From positions 1 to 64,000 of the forward strand of contig CALUVH010000001.1 in assembly GCA_944324175.1 (NCBI GenBank): a DNA stretch of 64,000 bases. The letters are read 5' to 3'. Under the pieces are notes generated by a model that saw only the letters and a list, made by a program, of their open reading frames with translations, made no database searches and had not been told where the DNA came from. Made by a program: the position numbers and the translations under genes. The DNA comes from Candidatus Gastranaerophilales bacterium. GTDB taxonomy: Bacteria; Cyanobacteriota; Vampirovibrionia; Gastranaerophilales; Gastranaerophilaceae. This document shows positions 35,159-43,815 of the stretch, in pieces. Every line of letters starts with the position of its first letter. Position 1 is the first letter of the stretch.

Positions 35159-35704
35159 ATGGAAGTTAAAAATATACAAAATACCCCGAATTTTACTGCT
35201 AAGTATCACATAAAAGGTGGTGCTAAAGAGTTTCAGAAAATAAAAAATGCTTTTTTGCCATTGTATACAAAGACAAAAATGGATCCTGCAATTGCTGTTA
35301 ATCCGGATGAATTATTCAGACGTTCACTTCGCGATACTGTAAGCGAAATTGCAAAAGGAGAAGGTTATGGCATAAGTTGGCTCGTTTCTAACGCTGCGAA
35401 CCATGGCATAGCTTTGAATGTGAATGATAGTAACGACATTTTTGTTTTTACTGGTAAAGACGTGCTCGGATTAAAAAATGTCCTTAAAAAATCCGATTCA
35501 TTTTCTCAGAAGATAAAAAATTCTTTCACTACTTTGAATGAAATAACAAAATGCGTATTTCAAGGCTTACCTGAGCATCTGATTACTACTAAAGCATGTA
35601 TGGCACGTGTTGAAGCTTATGAAAAGCCTTTTTATGCATTTGCGCAAGAAAATTGTAAAAAATTGCAAAGTGTAGATGAATTAAGAAAAGAGCTGCTAAG
35701 GTAA
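35159..35704 (+). CDS. Hypothetical protein with N-terminal F-x-A-K-Y motif
   Basis: 181 residues, basic, with no membrane segment or signal peptide. It starts MEVKNIQNTPNFTAKYHIKGG, sharing the P-x-F-x-A-K-(F/Y) motif with the protein at 32374. The rest is mixed helix/strand with a possible ligand-binding-like core, but no family is recognised. It begins 10 nt after the phosphomannomutase stop and may be translated from the same message. Confidence 0.6.
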   Translation: MEVKNIQNTPNFTAKYHIKGGAKEFQKIKNAFLPLYTKTKMDPAIAVNPDELFRRSLRDTVSEIAKGEGYGISWLVSNAANHGIALNVNDSNDIFVFTGKDVLGLKNVLKKSDSFSQKIKNSFTTLNEITKCVFQGLPEHLITTKACMARVEAYEKPFYAFAQENCKKLQSVDELRKELLR

Positions 35705-35705
35705 T

Positions 35706-35930
35706 TCAAAATTTAAGCAGTTCATAGGGCTCAATGCCAAGTGCTTTAGCTATCTGATTTATCCGTGACAGCGGAATATCGTTACGTGCATTTTCTATGT
35801 TTGAAATGTAGGAGTTATCTGTGCCAATTTCAAGGCTTAATTCTTCTTGTGTTAACCCCTTTAAGCGTCTGAAATATCTAACCCGCTGTCCAAACTTTTT
35901 ATGGAATACCTTACTAAATTTTTTACTCAT
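35706..35930 (-). CDS. XRE-family HTH regulator
   Basis: 74 residues: a basic N-terminal arm, then a complete cro/C1-type HTH (VRYFRRLKGLTQEELSLEIGTDNSYISNIENARNDIPLSRINQIAKALGI pattern) with the conserved LTQEEL, turn and recognition helix, ending EPYELLKF. It is a single-domain DNA-binding protein. It is convergent with the preceding gene and divergent from the disrupted prepilin gene. Confidence 0.9.
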   Translation of the reverse strand: MSKKFSKVFHKKFGQRVRYFRRLKGLTQEELSLEIGTDNSYISNIENARNDIPLSRINQIAKALGIEPYELLKF

Positions 35931-36030
35931 ATATTAAGATATATCAAGAAATATCGACAATTCTATGAGTATTTTTAAAGTTTTAGGGTATAATACATCA
36001 TGTAACAAGGATTTTAACGAGGTATTTTTT

Positions 36031-36732
36031 ATGAAAATTAAAAATTTAAAAGCATTTACATTAGCTGAGGTACTGATAGCATTACTAATCATCGGTATCA
36101 TAGCAACAATCATTTTACCTACACTGCTAAACAACATTAAAAAAGCAGAATACTCTTCAAAATTAAAAAAATTCTACAGTACAATGAGTCATGCTATATC
36201 GTTATCAGAGCTTGAAAACGGTGAAGCTGGCGGTTAGCTCAAAGAAGGTGGGATAGAAGGTGATATAGAGGATGAAGAAGGAAACCCAGATTTCGCAAAA
36301 AATAGTGAAGTAATTCTCAAATTTGTTAATTTTTACTTAAATCCATACCTAAATATTACAGCCTTAAAAAATAGTGATAGATCTTTAGATGATGAGAAAG
36401 ATTATCAAGGAGAGGCCTATATGGTACTTAACGATGGAAGTTATGTATATCTTCATAACGGTGATTGTATTGATTTTAATTATGATGTCAACGGTCCAAA
36501 ACCACCAAATACTGATGGCAGAGATATTTTTAGATTTGTGCTATGTTCAAATGAAAAATGTACTGCCCATAGTTGGTATACTGGAGAGTGTGGAAAATTT
36601 ACGACTCTTGGAATGGAATCTGATAATAGAAGTGAGGCTTTAGATGTATGTAAAAATACACCTATATATTGCTCAAGACTCTTAAAAATGGATGACTTTG
36701 AATTTAAAAAAGATTACCCTCACAAATTATAA
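36031..36732 (+). pseudogene. Prepilin-like gene interrupted by an in-frame TAG
   Basis: The frame opens at the ATG at 36031 (RBS ACGAGG) with a prepilin signal KA|FTLAEVLIALLIIG and breaks at TAG 36235-36237. The same frame then stays open to TAA at 36730-36732, encoding an acidic segment, NGPKPPNTDGRDIFRF and the Cys-rich C-terminus typical of these pseudopilin-like proteins (CSNEKC, GEC, YCSRLLKMD). The product would be about 232 residues with one amber codon. TAG is an ordinary stop elsewhere in the window (for example after the response regulator). A nonsense mutation is the simplest reading; readthrough cannot be excluded. Confidence 0.8.
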
Positions 36733-36814
36733 TACAGAAATTAAGCAAAATATATTAAAGTACTTGAAAAATAATATTTTTGATGTTAGTATATATAAGT
36801 CAGAAAAGTTACTC

Positions 36815-36865
36815 ACGAATATTTTACCAAATAGCTTTCATTAGCTTGTTTTTTGGTGTATTCGT
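36815..36865 (+). promoter_or_regulatory. Hairpin in the leader of the rpsE operon
   Basis: ACGAATA (36815-36821) pairs with TATTCGT (36859-36865), and ACCAAA (36826-36831) with TTTGGT (36852-36857), giving a long interrupted stem before rpsE. A TATATA box lies near 36790. It may be an autoregulatory r-protein leader; no known family is recognised. Confidence 0.45.
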
Positions 36866-36915
36866 AAAATATACTAAACCCTATTATTACAACTATTAAA
36901 TGAAAGGTAAAATCA

Positions 36916-37569
36916 ATGGATTTAGAAAACAAAGAAGAAATGAATGTTGAAACAACATCAGAAGTTGTAGAAACTGAACAAGCAACCGAGGCAGCTCCTC
37001 AAGCTGAAGCTGTTGCAGAAGAAAAACCAACCCGTCAAAGACGCGGTCGTGGTAAAAAACAAAAAATTGAAACAACTGAAGAAAAACCACAAAGCGAATG
37101 GACTGAACGTGTTGTCCAAATCCGTCGTGTAACTAAAGTTGTTAAAGGTGGTAAAAAATTAAGCTTCCGTGCTGTAGTAATCGTTGGTAATAAAAAAGGT
37201 CAGGTTGGCGTTGGCTGTGCTAAAGCTGCTGAAGTTATTATCGCTATTCAAAAAGCTATTGCTGATGGAAGAAAAAATCTTATCACAGTACCTATTTTCA
37301 AAACAACTATTCCTCACCCTATCGTAGGTCGTTCAGGTGCAGGTGAAGTTATGTTGAGACCAGCTTCTCAAGGTACCGGTATTATTGCAGGTGGTGCTGT
37401 ACGTTTAGTACTTGAACTTGCAGGTATTGAAAATATTCTTTCAAAATCATTAGGTTCAAAATCGCCGCTTAACGCTGCTAATGCTACTTTAGATGCATTA
37501 CAAAAATTAACTCCGTTTAGCGATGTTGCTAAAAAACGCGGACTTACAATGGCTCAACTTTTAAATTAA
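36916..37569 (+). CDS. rpsE: 30S ribosomal protein S5 with N-terminal extension
   Basis: 217 residues; the usual length is about 165-175. The first ~60 residues are an acidic/Ala-rich tail followed by the basic [12 protein letters not shown] patch. The conserved core begins at [22 protein letters not shown]5 takes part in 30S assembly and decoding fidelity. The well-placed AAAGGTAAA before the ATG supports the long start. It begins a partial spc operon (S5-L30-L15-SecY); the usual upstream partners (L14-L24-L5-S14-S8-L6-L18) are not here. Confidence 0.97.
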   Translation: MDLENKEEMNVETTSEVVETEQATEAAPQAEAVAEEKPTRQRRGRGKKQKIETTEEKPQSEWTERVVQIRRVTKVVKGGKKLSFRAVVIVGNKKGQVGVGCAKAAEVIIAIQKAIADGRKNLITVPIFKTTIPHPIVGRSGAGEVMLRPASQGTGIIAGGAVRLVLELAGIENILSKSLGSKSPLNAANATLDALQKLTPFSDVAKKRGLTMAQLLN

Positions 37570-37627
37570 TCAATTTACTAATTGTATTAATAAGTTGTAC
37601 AAAGAAAATAAGTAAAGGATAATAATT

Positions 37628-37819
37628 ATGACAAAAACAGCAAATAAACAAATAAAAATTAAACTTGTTAGAAGTTTAATCGGTGCTTCTGAAGCTCAAC
37701 GTCGTGTTGTTGCAGCTTTGGGATTAACTAAAAAAGATCAAGTGGTAGAACACTTTGACAGCCCTACTATTTTAGGTATGGTAAACAAAGTATCTCATCT
37801 ACTTGAAATCGTTGAATAA
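37628..37819 (+). CDS. rpmD: 50S ribosomal protein L30
   Basis: 63 residues, normal length. The core KIKLVRSLIGASEAQRRVVAALGL and the C-terminal GMVNKVSHLLEI match bacterial L30. It lies between rpsE and rplO, the conserved spc order. An AAGGATAA sequence precedes the ATG. The 80-nt gap to rplO is unusually long and contains two short hairpins (ACCGC...GCGGT and TGACTGC...GCAGTCA). Confidence 0.95.
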   Translation: MTKTANKQIKIKLVRSLIGASEAQRRVVAALGLTKKDQVVEHFDSPTILGMVNKVSHLLEIVE

Positions 37820-37901
37820 TATTTTACCGCTTTAGCGGTTTGGTGTAGCTGACTGCGTAAGTTAGTAGCGAGCAGTCATACAAATTAATAAGGAAAGAAT
37901 T

Positions 37902-38354
37902 ATGACAAATACAATTACATTAGAAGATTTAAAACCGGCAAAAGGTTCTACTCACGGTACAAAAAGAGTAGGTCGCGGTCGTTCATCAGGCTGGGGTAAG
38001 ACATCTTGCCGAGGTCACAATGGTGAAGGTCAACGCTCAGGCAGAAGCTCTAAAAGAGGTTTCGAAGGCGGTCAAATGCCTGGTTACAGACAAATGCCTA
38101 AATTAAAAGGATTCAAAATTATCAACAAGCTAAATTATGCAGAAATCAATGTTGGCAGACTTGAACAATTAGGCATGGAAGAAGTTACACTTGATGCTCT
38201 TAAATCAGCTAAAAAAGCTCATCCTTCTGCTGATGGATTGAGAATTCTGGGTAATGGAGAAATCAAAAAAGCCATTACTGTTAAGGCAAACTATGTAACT
38301 CCTTCAGCAAAAGAAAAAATAGAAAAAGCAGGCGGAAAGGTTGAGTTAGTATAA
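37902..38354 (+). CDS. rplO: 50S ribosomal protein L15
   Basis: 150 residues. The Gly/Arg-rich N-terminus (KGSTHGTKRVGRGRSSGWGK, GFEGGQMPGYRQMPK) and the C-terminal fold are typical. L15 binds 23S rRNA domain II during 50S assembly. AAGGAAAG precedes the ATG. Its stop and the secY start share bases (TAATG), so translation is coupled. Confidence 0.97.
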   Translation: MTNTITLEDLKPAKGSTHGTKRVGRGRSSGWGKTSCRGHNGEGQRSGRSSKRGFEGGQMPGYRQMPKLKGFKIINKLNYAEINVGRLEQLGMEEVTLDALKSAKKAHPSADGLRILGNGEIKKAITVKANYVTPSAKEKIEKAGGKVELV

Positions 38355-39691
38355 TGGCACAAGGAATAAAAATGCCGACAACTGATGATTTAATGTCAAT
38401 GTGGCAAGCTTCAGGGTTGAAACAGAAAATTATTTTCACATTCTTGATGATTGCAGCATTTAGACTTGGTGTTCAAATGCCTCTGTTTGGGATAAATAAC
38501 CAAATATTCAGTAATATCGCTCAAAGTAACAATATTATTGGTTTTTTAGATCTATTCTCTGGCGGAGCATTAGGTAAGGTTTCAATATTTGCATTAGGTA
38601 TAGGACCTTACATTACTTCATCAATCATTATTCAGCTTGTTTCTGTTGTAATTCCTTCATTCCAAAAGTTGCAACAGGAAGAAGGTGAGGCAGGCAGAAG
38701 AAAATTATCTCAGTACACCCGTTTGTTTACGGTTGTATTGGCAGCATTTCAATCATTGGTATTTATGTTGTATTTAAGACATTTACCGGGGGCTATTATG
38801 CCTGGCGTTAATCATGGGATGTTCTTTTTAAGCTCAGTAGCAGTTCTTACAGCAGGTTCAATCCTTGTAATGTGGCTTTCTGAGTTAATTACCGAAAAAG
38901 GTATCGGAAATGGTGGTTCATTGATCATCTTCGTTGGTATTCTTTCAGGTATCCCTGTATATGCTTCACGTACAGCTCAAATGGTTGCTCACAGCTCTGC
39001 TTTGCAATTCGGTTTAGCTGTGCTTCTTGCCATATTCTTTGCCACAATGATATTTATTGTCATTATGCAAGAAGCTATTAGAAAAGTCATTATTGTAAAC
39101 CCTAAAAGACAGGTTGGTAATAAAGTTTATGGCGGAATGAATTCTTTTATTCCATTTAAGCTTAATCCGGGCGGTGTTATGCCAATTATCTTTGCAGTTG
39201 CAATTTTACTTTTCCCTTCAACCGTTTTGAGTCTGGTTGGGCAAGCTAACTTTCGCTCTGAGGCTGTTAAAAATGTAGTTGTTATGCTTAATCAGTGGCT
39301 GAGCCCTGATGGTATTACTTACTATATTTTATATTTCTTGTTAATTGTTGCTTTAACATTTTTCTACGCTTCAATTATGCCTAATATGCAGCCTAAAGAT
39401 ATCGCGAATAATCTTAAAAAATATGGCTCATCAATCCCTGGAATTAAACCGGGTAAGCCTACAGCTGAAGCTTTGGATAAGATACTTACGAAAACAACAT
39501 TTATCGGAGCTATTGGCTTAGGTATTGTCGCATTATTACCTTCTTTTGCAAGTTATGTTACTAATATAAAGACTTTGCAAGGTATTGGAGCTACTTCGCT
39601 AATAATCATGGTGGGGGTTGCTCTTGATTTAATCAATCAGGTAAGAACACATTTGCTTGCGAGAAATTATGAGTCATTCTTAAAGGATTAA
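38354..39691 (+). CDS. secY: Protein translocase subunit SecY
   Basis: 445 residues with ten membrane segments. Family signatures: FRLGVQMPLFGI at the start, PYITSSIIIQL, plug-region residues, the C5 loop NPGGVMPIIFA and the C-terminal TSLIIMVGVALDLINQV. SecY forms the protein-conducting channel with SecE/SecG and receives nascent chains from the SRP, whose RNA is also in this window. It ends the r-protein operon; adk, map and infA, common followers, are absent. Confidence 0.98.
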   Translation: MAQGIKMPTTDDLMSMWQASGLKQKIIFTFLMIAAFRLGVQMPLFGINNQIFSNIAQSNNIIGFLDLFSGGALGKVSIFALGIGPYITSSIIIQLVSVVIPSFQKLQQEEGEAGRRKLSQYTRLFTVVLAAFQSLVFMLYLRHLPGAIMPGVNHGMFFLSSVAVLTAGSILVMWLSELITEKGIGNGGSLIIFVGILSGIPVYASRTAQMVAHSSALQFGLAVLLAIFFATMIFIVIMQEAIRKVIIVNPKRQVGNKVYGGMNSFIPFKLNPGGVMPIIFAVAILLFPSTVLSLVGQANFRSEAVKNVVVMLNQWLSPDGITYYILYFLLIVALTFFYASIMPNMQPKDIANNLKKYGSSIPGIKPGKPTAEALDKILTKTTFIGAIGLGIVALLPSFASYVTNIKTLQGIGATSLIIMVGVALDLINQVRTHLLARNYESFLKD

Positions 39692-39713
39692 TCCTGATTA
39701 ATATTTGGTATAA

Positions 39714-39747
39714 AATAACCTCTAGTACTTAGAGGTTATTTTTTATT
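39714..39747 (+). terminator. Terminator of the rpsE-rpmD-rplO-secY operon
   Basis: AATAACCTCT (39714-39723) pairs with AGAGGTTATT (39731-39740), followed by TTTTATT. Confidence 0.9.
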
Positions 39748-39837
39748 GATAAATTAGTGATTTTCTCTAATGTAACATTAATAAAAAAAGTTTAGTATGT
39801 AATTGTAAATCCTCAACTCTTCTGATTGCTCAGTTTT

Positions 39838-39870
39838 GCCTCTTATAATTAAGGGGCTTTTTTTTTTAAA
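39838..39870 (+). terminator. Second terminator in the secY-pilZ gap
   Basis: GCCTCTT (39838-39844) pairs with AAGGGGC (39851-39857), followed by nine Ts. It lies about 100 nt after the operon terminator with no open frame between, so it may end a small RNA or be a back-up terminator. Confidence 0.75.
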
Positions 39871-39942
39871 TAATTATTACAAATTTTGACAGATCATTTA
39901 TTATCAACTATAATCATTAAATAGTAGATATGAGGTAGAATA

Positions 39943-40533
39943 ATGAGAGAACTATTAGAAAAAGACCGAAAGATTACAATAATTCCACATGATTTTAGGA
40001 ATTCTAATAAAGGCACTATTACTGAAGTAAGCCCCAATGGTTTTACTATTGAACTAGACTATGACTCAGTTGGTATGATGAAGCATAATTACTGCGAATT
40101 TTACACCCAAACTCAGTATGGTACATTATATTTTACATCATATCCAAAAGAGATTGAGGATAGAAAAATTTTTGTTGCAAACCCTGCAAAACATAAATTT
40201 TTACAAAGACGTCAGTATACTCGTATTAAGTATATGAAAGATTTAGAAATGTATTCCGGCGATGTATCACATAAAATTTTATCTCTCGATATCTCCGCTG
40301 GTGGTATGAAATTTAAAACCAATGAGAATTTCAATATTGAACTTGATTATAAAGTTGTGCTGCCTTTGTCTGAAATTCAGTCAGTTGAATGTATTTTCTC
40401 ACCTATAAGAATTGAAAAAAATTCTGATGGTGGTTATACATTATCTGGTAGATTTAACTATATTTCGAATCGCGATAAAATGACTTTAATTCAATATTGT
40501 GCAAAAAGAAGTATTGAGATTAGTAATAAGTAA
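39943..40533 (+). CDS. PilZ-domain c-di-GMP-binding protein
   Basis: 196 residues in the YcgR-like two-domain layout: an N-terminal beta-barrel-like part (1-85), then a PilZ domain. The c-di-GMP-binding motifs are visible as QRRQYTRIKY (RxxxR) and LDISAGGMKF (D/NxSxxG). It is a cytoplasmic effector that should change conformation on binding c-di-GMP; its target is unknown. AGGTAG lies before the ATG. The next gene starts 1 nt after the stop. Confidence 0.9.
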   Translation: MRELLEKDRKITIIPHDFRNSNKGTITEVSPNGFTIELDYDSVGMMKHNYCEFYTQTQYGTLYFTSYPKEIEDRKIFVANPAKHKFLQRRQYTRIKYMKDLEMYSGDVSHKILSLDISAGGMKFKTNENFNIELDYKVVLPLSEIQSVECIFSPIRIEKNSDGGYTLSGRFNYISNRDKMTLIQYCAKRSIEISNK

Positions 40534-40534
40534 T

Positions 40535-41566
40535 ATGAGTTTTGTAAGTTTATTCCGAAAAAAAAATAATAAGGTACTTTTTACTACTCCATCGCATTCT
40601 CAAAGGTTTTGTATCTGTCATAAATTTAGATATTGGTATAGGTGTGATATATCAGAAACTGAGGCTCATAATCCAGAGTTGGTTTTGGTAAATGCTGAAA
40701 AGAGAGCAAGTTCTATATATGGTACAAAATATACAAAATTTTTGACTAATGGTTCGACAAGCGGAATAATAGCAGCTGTACTTTCCTGTGTGAAATCAGG
40801 TGAGAATGTCTTGTTATGGAGAAACTCACACATTTCACATCTCAATGCCGTCACACTGGCCGGAGCAAAGCCTGTTTTTTATGATCTGCCTCAAATCCAA
40901 GACTGGGGAATTGTTGGGGCTACATCGGCTAATTTACTTGAAGTTTTTTTAAAAAAAATTAATATAAAGGCGGTTATAATAACTTCTCCAAGTTATGAAG
41001 GTATAGTATCTGATATCGAAAAAATTAAAAAAATATGTGAGAAATATAATTCCTATTTAATAGTTGATGAGGCTCATGGAGCCTTATATCCGTTTTCTAA
41101 ACGCCTACCTCAATCTGCAGTTAATATTGCCGATTTTTGTATTCAATCACTTCATAAGACTGCAGGAGGTATCAATTCCACAGCACTTTTGCATAGTAAC
41201 TCCATTGATCCGACTGGAGCGCTAATGATGATATCTACAACCTCTCCTTCTTACCCAATGCTTGCGACTATAGAGGCAAATATAAATTATCTGAATTCTG
41301 CTAAAGGAAAAAATAAAATTGAAAAACTCATTGACGATATAATCGCAGTCAGAAAAAATTCAAATTGTGAATTTTTTGGAGATGATATTACAAAAATCAA
41401 TATTAAAAAAACAAGTATGAGCGGATATGACTTGTCTGAAAAATTGTTTAATAACTTTAATATTGAGGATGAGCGAACTAATGAAAAATCAATAATGCTT
41501 TTATGCGGTATTGGTACTGATAGAAAAAAACTGAAAAAACTTGAAAAAGCACTTAAACTTTTGTAA
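40535..41566 (+). CDS. Orn/Lys/Arg decarboxylase-family (fold type I) PLP enzyme
   Basis: 343 residues, resembling the short Orn/Lys/Arg decarboxylase-type proteins (Bacillus YaaO/SpeA-like, but truncated). Visible: TPSHSQRF near the start (family TPGH), FLTNGSTSGIIAAVLS, the aspartate in LIVDEAHGALYP, and the PLP lysine in QSLHKTAGG. The C-terminal domain is reduced. It may decarboxylate a basic amino acid to make a polyamine precursor. It follows the PilZ gene by 1 nt, so the two are co-translated. Confidence 0.85.
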   Translation: MSFVSLFRKKNNKVLFTTPSHSQRFCICHKFRYWYRCDISETEAHNPELVLVNAEKRASSIYGTKYTKFLTNGSTSGIIAAVLSCVKSGENVLLWRNSHISHLNAVTLAGAKPVFYDLPQIQDWGIVGATSANLLEVFLKKINIKAVIITSPSYEGIVSDIEKIKKICEKYNSYLIVDEAHGALYPFSKRLPQSAVNIADFCIQSLHKTAGGINSTALLHSNSIDPTGALMMISTTSPSYPMLATIEANINYLNSAKGKNKIEKLIDDIIAVRKNSNCEFFGDDITKINIKKTSMSGYDLSEKLFNNFNIEDERTNEKSIMLLCGIGTDRKKLKKLEKALKLL

Positions 41567-41665
41567 ATATATCTTAACATATTTCATAATTTACTAAAGA
41601 ATTATAAAACATAAGCCGATAACCATAGTAAGGAAAACTAAGTTATTGAAAGGAACGACGCAACT

Positions 41666-43648
41666 ATGGGTATGGCAGCATCACAAGCTAGACTTTTATC
41701 TATAACGACTCGTATGTCGGATAATGAGTTGCGCTCACAACTTATTAATAACTCCAAAATGCGCTTAGCAACTGAAAGTTCACAAGTTAGTGAAAACTAT
41801 ATTAATGCATTAAATGAAGCGCAGTATATGTTTACCAACTATGATGCGAATAATAAAGCAACATATCAGCAATTAACTTTTAATTCACTAACTGCTTACA
41901 ATGAATATAACAATCAATATGGCTTGTCAAATGCAGCAGGACAGATTTTAGTATCTGAACGTGATGCAAAAAGATTTGAACAGGCTGATGGAAGTTTGGA
42001 AAACTTCTTAGGTGCTTATGGATTGGAATATAAGACTTCTTACTTTGAAGAATTAGAAAAACAATTTGGTAATGATAAAGTTAAACTGGATACAATCAAA
42101 AATTTAGATGGTACAACAACTACAAATTATTCAAAATATAATATTGCGGAACTTCAAGCTATTTATGAAGGCAACCAAGAAACTGGCGGTAAACATGCGG
42201 GATACGACAATTCTTTAATGTCGCAATCCTTTAATACATATTTAAAATTAGAAGATAAATATTCACAAGCTGAAGAAAAATATTTTTCTATTATAGAAAA
42301 CGTGATGATGGATTATGCAAAAGGTGTTACCGCAAATGGGGTTTCCTATGAAACAATACTCAATTATGTAAATGCGGGTAGTGCTGATAATAATGCCATT
42401 CCATATTTTTATGCATTTGAGGCAATCATAAATCAAATGGAAGCTGAGGGTAAGTTTAGTAAAGAAGCAAACTTTCAATATGAAGATGCACAGGGTAATG
42501 TCTCAAATTTAACTTTCCCGGCATACATGCAAAAGCTTATTGATGATATGAAATATGTAAATGACACATATAAAGATTCTCAAACCAGCTGTACATATGA
42601 TGGTGATAAAGCATTAATTAACATTGATGGTGACTATTACGTGGAAGTAACAAGAACATCAAATGGCTCAGGTTATACTTACTCTCATAGGCTTGTAGAG
42701 GAAGATGATGATGGCAATATAATTGATGCCGTTCAATACGATGAAAGTGGTGGAAAAATATTTGACTTCGATCCAAATACTAAGTCCATTGTTTTCTATG
42801 AAGAAGGCTCACCAGCATTTAGTTATAAATACAATTTCAATGATGGTTCAAGCTGGGGAAGCAATACTATAACATATAGAGAAACATTGTTAGGTGATAA
42901 AAATACTGCATATTTTGGTAACTTAGAACTGTTGGTTAGCTACTTTAATGATGTCATGATAAACGCATTTGATGCAGGACAATTTAATAGCGTTGCTGCT
43001 TCAAACCCAGAATATAGCCAATATTATACTGCCTACGCAGATGCCGCCAAAGAGCTATCAAATTTTATATTTGGTACTGATGTTGGATTTTCAAATTACC
43101 AATACTTGAGCGACTATAAATGGTGTATGGATCGCGGTGGTGCAGTCCCAGGCTATCAAAATGTTGCTGACGTATTAGCAATTGAAGAATTATTTGCGGT
43201 TTATGGCGAACCAAAATATGCCTACATCAAAGATGGAGATCCTGATAGTAATGGAGATGCTGAAGCCAAATGGTATACAAACTTATTCAATAGAATGACA
43301 GAAGGCTACAAAGTACTTGAAAATGGACTTGCAACAAGTGCTGAGTGGATACGGTATGCACTTGAAAGCGGACTTGTAAAAATGGAGCAAGTTGATAAAG
43401 ATCAAAAATGGAATTCTATCACATACACAAGTTGTAGTGATATCACTGAACAAACTAATGACAAAGCTGTTGCCATTGCGGAAGCTGAATATCAAAAAGC
43501 AATGAATAAAATTGAAAATAAAGACAAAGCATATGATATGGAATTAAAAAATATAGACACCGAGCATACTGCACTTCAAACTGAATATGACTCAATAAAA
43601 TCAGCACTTGATAAAAACGTTGAAAGAAACTTTAAATTATATTCATAG
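41666..43648 (+). CDS. Large hypothetical secreted/filament-like protein family
   Basis: 660 residues, with no signal peptide or membrane span. The N-terminus GMAASQARLLSITTRMSDNE followed by a Gln/Ser/Asn-rich helical stretch is reminiscent of axial or substrate proteins of flagellar and type III-like systems, without a named family. The middle is rich in Asn/Asp/Tyr with beta-like repeats (YDESGGKIFDFDPNT). The end is a coiled coil, closely matched by the partial protein at 1-135. AAAGGAACGACGCAACT precedes the ATG. It has its own terminator and is not linked to secretion genes here. Confidence 0.75.
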   Translation: MGMAASQARLLSITTRMSDNELRSQLINNSKMRLATESSQVSENYINALNEAQYMFTNYDANNKATYQQLTFNSLTAYNEYNNQYGLSNAAGQILVSERDAKRFEQADGSLENFLGAYGLEYKTSYFEELEKQFGNDKVKLDTIKNLDGTTTTNYSKYNIAELQAIYEGNQETGGKHAGYDNSLMSQSFNTYLKLEDKYSQAEEKYFSIIENVMMDYAKGVTANGVSYETILNYVNAGSADNNAIPYFYAFEAIINQMEAEGKFSKEANFQYEDAQGNVSNLTFPAYMQKLIDDMKYVNDTYKDSQTSCTYDGDKALINIDGDYYVEVTRTSNGSGYTYSHRLVEEDDDGNIIDAVQYDESGGKIFDFDPNTKSIVFYEEGSPAFSYKYNFNDGSSWGSNTITYRETLLGDKNTAYFGNLELLVSYFNDVMINAFDAGQFNSVAASNPEYSQYYTAYADAAKELSNFIFGTDVGFSNYQYLSDYKWCMDRGGAVPGYQNVADVLAIEELFAVYGEPKYAYIKDGDPDSNGDAEAKWYTNLFNRMTEGYKVLENGLATSAEWIRYALESGLVKMEQVDKDQKWNSITYTSCSDITEQTNDKAVAIAEAEYQKAMNKIENKDKAYDMELKNIDTEHTALQTEYDSIKSALDKNVERNFKLYS

Positions 43649-43680
43649 AAATTAAATAATTTGTATAACTTAGTTTACTT

Positions 43681-43716
43681 AAGCGGACATGTAACAACTT
43701 GGCCGCTTTTTAATAA
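43681..43716 (+). terminator. Terminator of the 660-residue protein gene
   Basis: AAGCGG (43681-43686) pairs with CCGCTT (43703-43708), followed by Ts. The loop is large (16 nt), so it is only a moderate terminator. Confidence 0.6.
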
Positions 43717-43815
43717 TTTTTATATAGATATAAAGATTATGTAAGGAAATCAAAGATTTAATAAATTTTGCCTTATAATGATAACATAGTTAAGAAGAAT
43801 TAGATGGAGATAATC

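Noticed and set aside
36389-36643. 84-residue frame within the disrupted prepilin gene
   Set aside because: The prepilin frame continues through this region with family features; the alternative frame is Met/Ile-rich noise.
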